Position numbers and translations under genes: made by a program
The notes under the pieces: model-generated
Databases searched by the model: none
Told to the model about the DNA's origin: nothing
What the model saw: only the letters and a program-made list of their open reading frames with translations
NCBI RefSeq assembly: GCF_965215815.1
Contig: NZ_CBDCEO010000013.1
Span: 1,612,001-1,676,000 of the forward strand
DNA: 64,000 bases
Reading direction: 5' to 3'
From: Poriferisodalis sp965215815
GTDB taxonomy: Bacteria; Actinomycetota; Acidimicrobiia; Acidimicrobiales; Poriferisodalaceae
Shown here: positions 59,932 through 64,000 of the stretch, piece after piece
Numbering within the stretch: position 1 is the first letter of the stretch
Layout of the letters: each line of letters opens with the position of its first letter

Positions 59932-61623
59932 TCAGGCTGGGTCTGAAACTGAACCGGTACCGTCAGCAGAGCCCTGCCCGCGGTGTACGCGGTCGGGTTG
60001 TGGCCTGATCTCGTCCATCAGCGCCAGCAAGTCAATGACGTCGTGCGTGACGATGGTGCCGCGGAACTCTCCGTCCGGTCCGTCGACAACCGGTGTCACG
60101 TTGACAGCGTATTTCGCCATGCGTTCGAGCACGTCGCTGATCGGCTCGTCGGGCCGAGCTTCCATTGGACATGGGCGCATCACCTTGTGCAGCGGCGTAC
60201 TGACCCGTGTGCTGCGGCGAACCCTCTTCAGACGGGCGGCAGAGACGATGCCCACGGCTTCGCCGTCGGACACCACGACATAGTCGGTGTGCCCGGGGAC
60301 GGTCCAATTCTCAAGGAATTCTTCAATGGGCACTTCCGGGCCCGGGAACATGCGCGTTGCATCGAGCAAGCTGCTGGCCTGGACGCCAGCAAGGGCATAG
60401 CGGGCGAATGACGGCGGCATGCACAGCGGCGTCGCAGGTGCGCCGGTTGCCCGCGCATGGTTCACGGAGGCGGTGATGAGCGGCGGCATGAGCAGCATGT
60501 ACCCGAACATCACGAGCACCAGCATCGAGAAGACATCCGCACCGATGACGCCGCCTTCCAGCATGACCAGCAGGAAGCCGACTTCGGCGACACCCTTCGC
60601 CATCAAGCCCGTGGCGAGCGTCAGCGGCGCATCGATGCGCACGAGATATGCACCGATGAAAGCGCCGGCGAACTTGCCCGCCAGCGGGATGATGACCAGC
60701 GCGGCGATAGTGGACGCAGGCAGATCCAAGAACGACAGATCGAAGTGCAGCCCGGCCGACGCAAAGAACAGTGGCACGAACAGACCTTCGGATGCGCTGC
60801 GCAGCCCGGGCATGATGTCGCCGCGCACCTGCTCAGGCAAGCCAGACAGGGCTGCGCCAAACAGCAGCGCTCCAATGGTGCCGTGCAGGCCCATGCGCTC
60901 GGCGCCGACCACCATCAGGAACAGCCCGCCCAGCAACAGGCCAAATGACAGCTGAGGGACGTTGAATATTCGCTGCAGCAACGCGATGGCGGTCGGCAGC
61001 ACCCGGGTAGACAGCAGCCAGGCAACCAGGACGAAGCCCACGATCTGGGCGATCAACCCGACCGCCGCGGCGGCATCTGCCGTTTGGGCGTGTTCGCCAA
61101 CCGTGAAGCCAACCACCAACAACGTCATGACTTCGGCGATGAGCACAACGGCGAAGATCCTGAGACCGATGCTCTCGCGTAGCTGCCCGCTGTCGGACAG
61201 CACTTTGGCCACTAGGCCCAGACTTGAGAGCGAAAGCACGCCCGCCAAGGCGAGCGCATCGGTGATCGGAAGGTTGAGCGAAAAGCTCAGGCCGAAGATG
61301 TCTGACGTCACCGACAGGGCAACCGTCGTGGATATCGCAACGGAGATGATCGCGGCGGCGAAGTAGCGGCCCCCAATGATCGACACGAAGCCCCGTACAT
61401 CGATCTCGTCGAAGCCGATGTTGAAGAACAGCACGAAAATGCCCAGGCCCAAGAAGAGCTGCAACTCGTCGTTGGGCGTCACCCAATTGAGGACCGGCCC
61501 GAGCAAGATGCCGGTCAGCACGTATGCGATGATCGAATTCAGGCCAAGCCGTCCCAGCGCCCCTTCGAACAGCTTGGCCACCACAATGAGCAGTCCCAGC
61601 GGGACCAATAGCTCAGGCAGCAT
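59932..61623 (-). CDS. Cation/proton antiporter (CPA2/KefB type) with CBS domains
   Basis: A 563-residue membrane protein. About 12 hydrophobic segments make up residues 1-385, with the family pattern LGLNSIIAYVLTGILLGP, DALALAGVLSLSSLGLVAKV and LLFGAALSGLPEQVR. Residues 410-545 form a pair of CBS domains (HTDYVVVSDGEAVGIVSAAR; HKVMRPCPMEARPDEPISDV; TPVVDGPDGEFRGTIVTHD), replacing the TrkA-N domain usual in KefB. The CBS pair may sense nucleotides or ionic strength. It is a single gene on the minus strand. Confidence 0.9.
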   Translation of the reverse strand: MLPELLVPLGLLIVVAKLFEGALGRLGLNSIIAYVLTGILLGPVLNWVTPNDELQLFLGLGIFVLFFNIGFDEIDVRGFVSIIGGRYFAAAIISVAISTTVALSVTSDIFGLSFSLNLPITDALALAGVLSLSSLGLVAKVLSDSGQLRESIGLRIFAVVLIAEVMTLLVVGFTVGEHAQTADAAAAVGLIAQIVGFVLVAWLLSTRVLPTAIALLQRIFNVPQLSFGLLLGGLFLMVVGAERMGLHGTIGALLFGAALSGLPEQVRGDIMPGLRSASEGLFVPLFFASAGLHFDLSFLDLPASTIAALVIIPLAGKFAGAFIGAYLVRIDAPLTLATGLMAKGVAEVGFLLVMLEGGVIGADVFSMLVLVMFGYMLLMPPLITASVNHARATGAPATPLCMPPSFARYALAGVQASSLLDATRMFPGPEVPIEEFLENWTVPGHTDYVVVSDGEAVGIVSAARLKRVRRSTRVSTPLHKVMRPCPMEARPDEPISDVLERMAKYAVNVTPVVDGPDGEFRGTIVTHDVIDLLALMDEIRPQPDRVHRGQGSADGTGSVSDPA

Positions 61624-62008
61624 GTGTCGCCTCAGTTGGCGCTACCGACCCTTGGGGGTGTTCGGAGTGGTCGGTGCCACGCACTTTCGTTCAACTCCCG
61701 TGCACTCGGGGTGCTGAACGTGACGCCCTTGCCGTTGTCGTCGGCGATCTCGTCGATTTGACGCTGGCACTAGGGACAGCGCCGTCGCAGAGGAGGTACC
61801 TGACAGTGCCTGCTACGTAGCCGCCGATGCTGGGATCGTACCCGACGGCCAGCCTTGGGCCGTGGGGATCGTGACAGCCAACGCCTGGACGGCAGACACA
61901 TGAGCGGTGATCGGCATGTCGTCATGCTTTGTGGATCCGAGCATCACGCACCCTGGCATTGCCCCGCGATAGTCCGGGATCTGCTGAAGATGTAGACCCT
62001 CTGGCGTC
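61624..62008. other. 385-bp gap, no firm gene
   Basis: No start-to-stop frame stands out. A stop-ended frame near 61785-61900 reads AEEVPDSACYVAADAGIVPD with an ordinary amino-acid mix but lacks a start, and could be a gene remnant. Upstream of it is the probable promoter region of the antiporter. Confidence 0.35.
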
Positions 62009-62392
62009 TCAGGCCTGCCGTGTGTTCAACGTCACGCCGAGGGCCGCTGCGATGCGCCCAAGATCGCGCTCGTCGCTGGTGATCACGACGTCGCCCCGAG
62101 CGGAGGCCCCGACCACAACTGCGGCATCGACTACGTCATTGGTGCCCGCTGAGGCGCAGGCCGCGCCCGCAGAGCGAGCCCGAGTCTCATTGAGCGATTC
62201 GATCCGGCAGCCCGACAGCAGCCTCGACATCTGCGCCTGTGAACCGCCGCGCCAGCCCTGAGCCAACACTGCAGCGGGAACCGTCGGCATGATGCCATTC
62301 TCGAGCGCCCTCCGATGCATCGCCCAAAGGCGCCGCTCGCTGCGTTCAGCAGCAATCAGCGCGCCTGTGTCGTAGGTGAATCCGGGCACCAC
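62009..62392 (-). CDS. vapC: PIN-domain toxin (VapC family)
   Basis: A 127-residue PIN protein of the subgroup with YDTGALIAAERSERRLWAMH, VPAAVLAQGWRGGSQAQMSR, and NDVVDAAVVVGASARGDVVI then TSDERDL. Asp residues of the nuclease site are in the first, third and last blocks; the usual Glu is Gln in this subgroup (VLAQ). The GTG start overlaps the antitoxin stop (TAGTG). It is unrelated in detail to the toxins at 19036 and 50513. Confidence 0.88.
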   Translation of the reverse strand: MVPGFTYDTGALIAAERSERRLWAMHRRALENGIMPTVPAAVLAQGWRGGSQAQMSRLLSGCRIESLNETRARSAGAACASAGTNDVVDAAVVVGASARGDVVITSDERDLGRIAAALGVTLNTRQA

Positions 62393-62637
62393 TAGGACTC
62401 ATCCGGCCTCGTGACCGACGCGAGCACTTCGTCAGCCCACGCGAGTTCTTCGGCGGTCAACTCGCCGTGCTCGAGTTCCCACTCGCGCACCGCAGCAAGC
62501 CCTTCCTCGATACGGATCGCACGCTCCGCAGCATCATTCAGCCATGCAGACAGGCTGAGCCCACTCGCCGCTGCGGCACTGGCCGCGTTCTCGGCGACGG
62601 ATTCGTCCAGTGCAATCGACAGCTTCTTCACGGCCAC
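62392..62637 (-). CDS. vapB: Ribbon-helix-helix antitoxin (VapB-like)
   Basis: An 81-residue antitoxin. The N-terminal RHH motif reads KKLSIALDESVAENAASAAA, SGLSLSAWLNDAAERAIRI, and the C-terminal toxin-binding helix WELEHGELTAEELAWADEVL. GTG start at 62637. It is the first gene of the pair with the PIN toxin. It probably binds the DNA just upstream and represses the pair. Confidence 0.88.
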   Translation of the reverse strand: MAVKKLSIALDESVAENAASAAAASGLSLSAWLNDAAERAIRIEEGLAAVREWELEHGELTAEELAWADEVLASVTRPDES

Positions 62638-62721
62638 GAAACTTACGGTAGCACCGCATTCCTACCAAGCCGATTTCTGGCCGGCCCGGACCCGGCGATG
62701 TCGGGAAACGCCGAGCGACGG

Positions 62722-62772
62722 TCACATGGTCGCTCCGCGGTTCTGACGGCTGGAGAGCAGTCGGGCGGCGTG
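62722..62772 (-). pseudogene. C-terminal remnant of a pyrophosphatase-like gene
   Basis: The minus strand reads HAARLLSSRQNRGATM and a stop, aligning with DAAQLLSDRLDCGAVM and stop at the end of the gene at 51300-51764. Everything upstream of this in the gene is missing. As in the first copy it lies directly in front of a P-loop gene, so the whole gene pair was duplicated. Confidence 0.8.
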
Positions 62773-62821
62773 GTGGGATCTGCTCCACTGAATCCGCTCG
62801 ACAGAACCAACCGACACACGA

Positions 62822-63442
62822 GTGCCGACAAGCTTCGAACCTACCCTTGGAGGAGTGCCGATCCTGAAGTGGTCCGATCCACTGCCCGGGCGGCCGAAGC
62901 GAGTCTTGGTGGCGGGTGCAACCGGCGCCGGCAACTCGAGGCTTGCACGCCAGGTAGCGGCTCGTTTCGCACTGCCATATGTGGAACTCGACGCCCTCCA
63001 CCACGGTCCGCAGTGGCAACCGAGACCGACGTTTCGCGACGACATCGTTGCGCTGGCTGCTGTTGACGAGTGGGTCTACGAGTGGCAATACCCCGTCGCC
63101 CGCCCGCTGCTGGCCGAACGTGCTGATGCGCTGATCTTTCTCGACTTGCCGCGATGGCTAGTGACCTCGCGGATCGTGCGGCGGACACTGCGGCGGTCGC
63201 TGCACCGAACAGAGCTGTGGAACGGGCTTCGCGAGCCACCCCTCCGGACGATCCTGAACGATCCCGACCACATCATCCGCTGGGCGATACGAACTCATCC
63301 GGAGCACGCGCCGCGAGTCCGGGCATTGGCCGAACAGCGTCCCGAGCTGCCAATCGTCTGGCTGTCCGCTCGACGGGAGATCGAAGGGTGGACCGGCGCA
63401 CTGGCGGCGTGGCCACCCGACACGGTCAACCGGGAGGGATGA
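62822..63442 (+). CDS. P-loop NTPase paralogue with a damaged Walker A
   Basis: A 206-residue paralogue of 51868-52662, about 80% identical over 180 residues. The nucleotide-binding loop reads GATGAGNSR here instead of GATGVGKST: the essential Lys is Asn and the Mg-binding Thr is Arg. The rest of the fold is conserved (VELDALHHGPQWQPRPTFRD; RIVRRTLRRSLHRTELWNG; LPIVWLSARREIEGW), and this copy keeps the native C-terminus. It is probably unable to bind ATP normally, and may be a decaying duplicate or a regulatory pseudoenzyme. A dienelactone hydrolase gene starts 7 bp after it. Confidence 0.8.
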   Translation: MPTSFEPTLGGVPILKWSDPLPGRPKRVLVAGATGAGNSRLARQVAARFALPYVELDALHHGPQWQPRPTFRDDIVALAAVDEWVYEWQYPVARPLLAERADALIFLDLPRWLVTSRIVRRTLRRSLHRTELWNGLREPPLRTILNDPDHIIRWAIRTHPEHAPRVRALAEQRPELPIVWLSARREIEGWTGALAAWPPDTVNREG

Positions 63443-63449
63443 CGTTGCG

Positions 63450-64000
63450 ATGAGTAACACCGGATCGGGGGCAGGCGTGACGACCGAGGAGCTTCGGTAT
63501 CGGGCGGCCGGACTCGACCTTGAAGGTACGCTCGCCCTTCCGGCAGGCGAGGGCCCGATGCCGGCGGTTCTCATTGCCCACGAGGGCGGCGGCCTCGACA
63601 GGTACCAGCGAGAACGGGCCGCACGATTCGCCGAGCAGGGGTTCGTGGCATTCGCGCTCGACTACCACGGGCCGCATGCACCCTTCCCGACGCAGGACGC
63701 GATGGTCGAACGTCGCAACGCACTGCTCGCCGACCCCTTCGCCGTGCGATCGCTGGTCCACGCCGGCCACGACATCCTTCGCGGCCATGATCGGGTTGAT
63801 GCCGGCCGCATCGCAGCGGTCGGCTACTGCCTCGGCGGTGCCATCGTGCTGGAGTACGCGCGAACGGGCGCTGACCTCCGAGGCATCGTCGGCCTCCATC
63901 CCGCCCTGACGCCAATCTCGCCTGCGGACTCGCTAAGGATCGTCGGCGAGGTCCTCATTCACGTCGGCAGCGACGACCCCCTCGTGACCGCCGAGGACCG
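63450..64000 (+). CDS. Dienelactone hydrolase family protein (partial, runs off the window)
   Basis: The open frame starts at ATG 63450 (MSNTGSGAGVTTEELRYRAA) and continues to the window end. Family motifs: PAVLIAHEGGGLDRYQRERA, VAFALDYHGPH, AAVGYCLGGAIVLEY with the Cys nucleophile in GYCLGG, and IHVGSDDPLV with the catalytic Asp region. The catalytic His should lie beyond the window. GGAGG lies 12-16 bp before the ATG. It may share a transcript with the P-loop gene. Confidence 0.88.
   Translation, partial: MSNTGSGAGVTTEELRYRAAGLDLEGTLALPAGEGPMPAVLIAHEGGGLDRYQRERAARFAEQGFVAFALDYHGPHAPFPTQDAMVERRNALLADPFAVRSLVHAGHDILRGHDRVDAGRIAAVGYCLGGAIVLEYARTGADLRGIVGLHPALTPISPADSLRIVGEVLIHVGSDDPLVTAED

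Overview
The window is GC-rich bacterial DNA with many GTG starts, short GTGA/ATGA gene overlaps, lipoproteins with an AAxC lipobox, an LLM-class (F420/flavin-type) oxidoreductase, a ROK/NagC-regulated amino-sugar operon and many PIN-type toxin-antitoxin genes. This points to a high-GC actinobacterium, plausibly class Acidimicrobiia; that placement is inference. No rRNA, tRNA, CRISPR array or prophage structural gene was recognised.

Layout. (1) 0.2-11.3 kb: three unassigned minus-strand genes, then a type I restriction-modification operon hsdM-hsdS-hsdR. An IS3-family element sits inside the first codons of hsdS, with a CAC target duplication. (2) 11.3-19.7 kb: an accessory region with a 22-bp-period repeat array, a DDE-transposase-like gene overlapped by a tyrosine-recombinase-like gene, diverged direct repeats, two unassigned genes, a second IS3 copy in opposite orientation with truncated genes beside it, and a Phd/VapC-type module. 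(3) 20-27.8 kb: a ProVWX-type osmolyte ABC transporter with an unusual ProW fusion, then a tightly packed trio (571-aa unknown, M19-dipeptidase-like, DUF3726-like) that suggests betaine-type catabolism. (4) 27.8-37.8 kb: an eight-gene minus-strand operon in which every gene overlaps the next (AMP-ligase, alpha/beta hydrolase, LLM oxidoreductase, SDR, amidase-like, and large, medium and small molybdenum-hydroxylase subunits), divergent from a TetR gene with a 22-bp palindrome between them. (5) 38.3-47.0 kb: a GlcNAc/chito-oligosaccharide operon (ROK repressor, lipoprotein, two permeases, ATPase, ROK kinase, nagA, nagB). (6) 47-54.2 kb: a patchwork of zeta-toxin/ParD-like, broken and intact Phd/VapC relatives, an AbiEi-like gene with a truncated partner, a pyrophosphatase-like gene and P-loop genes, with several decayed duplicates. 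(7) 54.9-64 kb: a PLP sulfur-amino-acid enzyme, a siroheme synthesis plus sulfite/nitrite reductase operon, a CBS-domain cation/proton antiporter, another VapBC pair, a duplicated P-loop gene with a damaged Walker A, and the start of a dienelactone hydrolase.

The main biological themes are two compact catabolic operons with their own regulators and transport, and a genome that copies and breaks defence and toxin-antitoxin genes. At least four segments occur twice in the window with one copy decayed. The best candidates for undescribed biology are the recombinase-like/transposase-like overlapping pair with its 22-bp repeat array, and the eight-gene molybdenum-hydroxylase operon.
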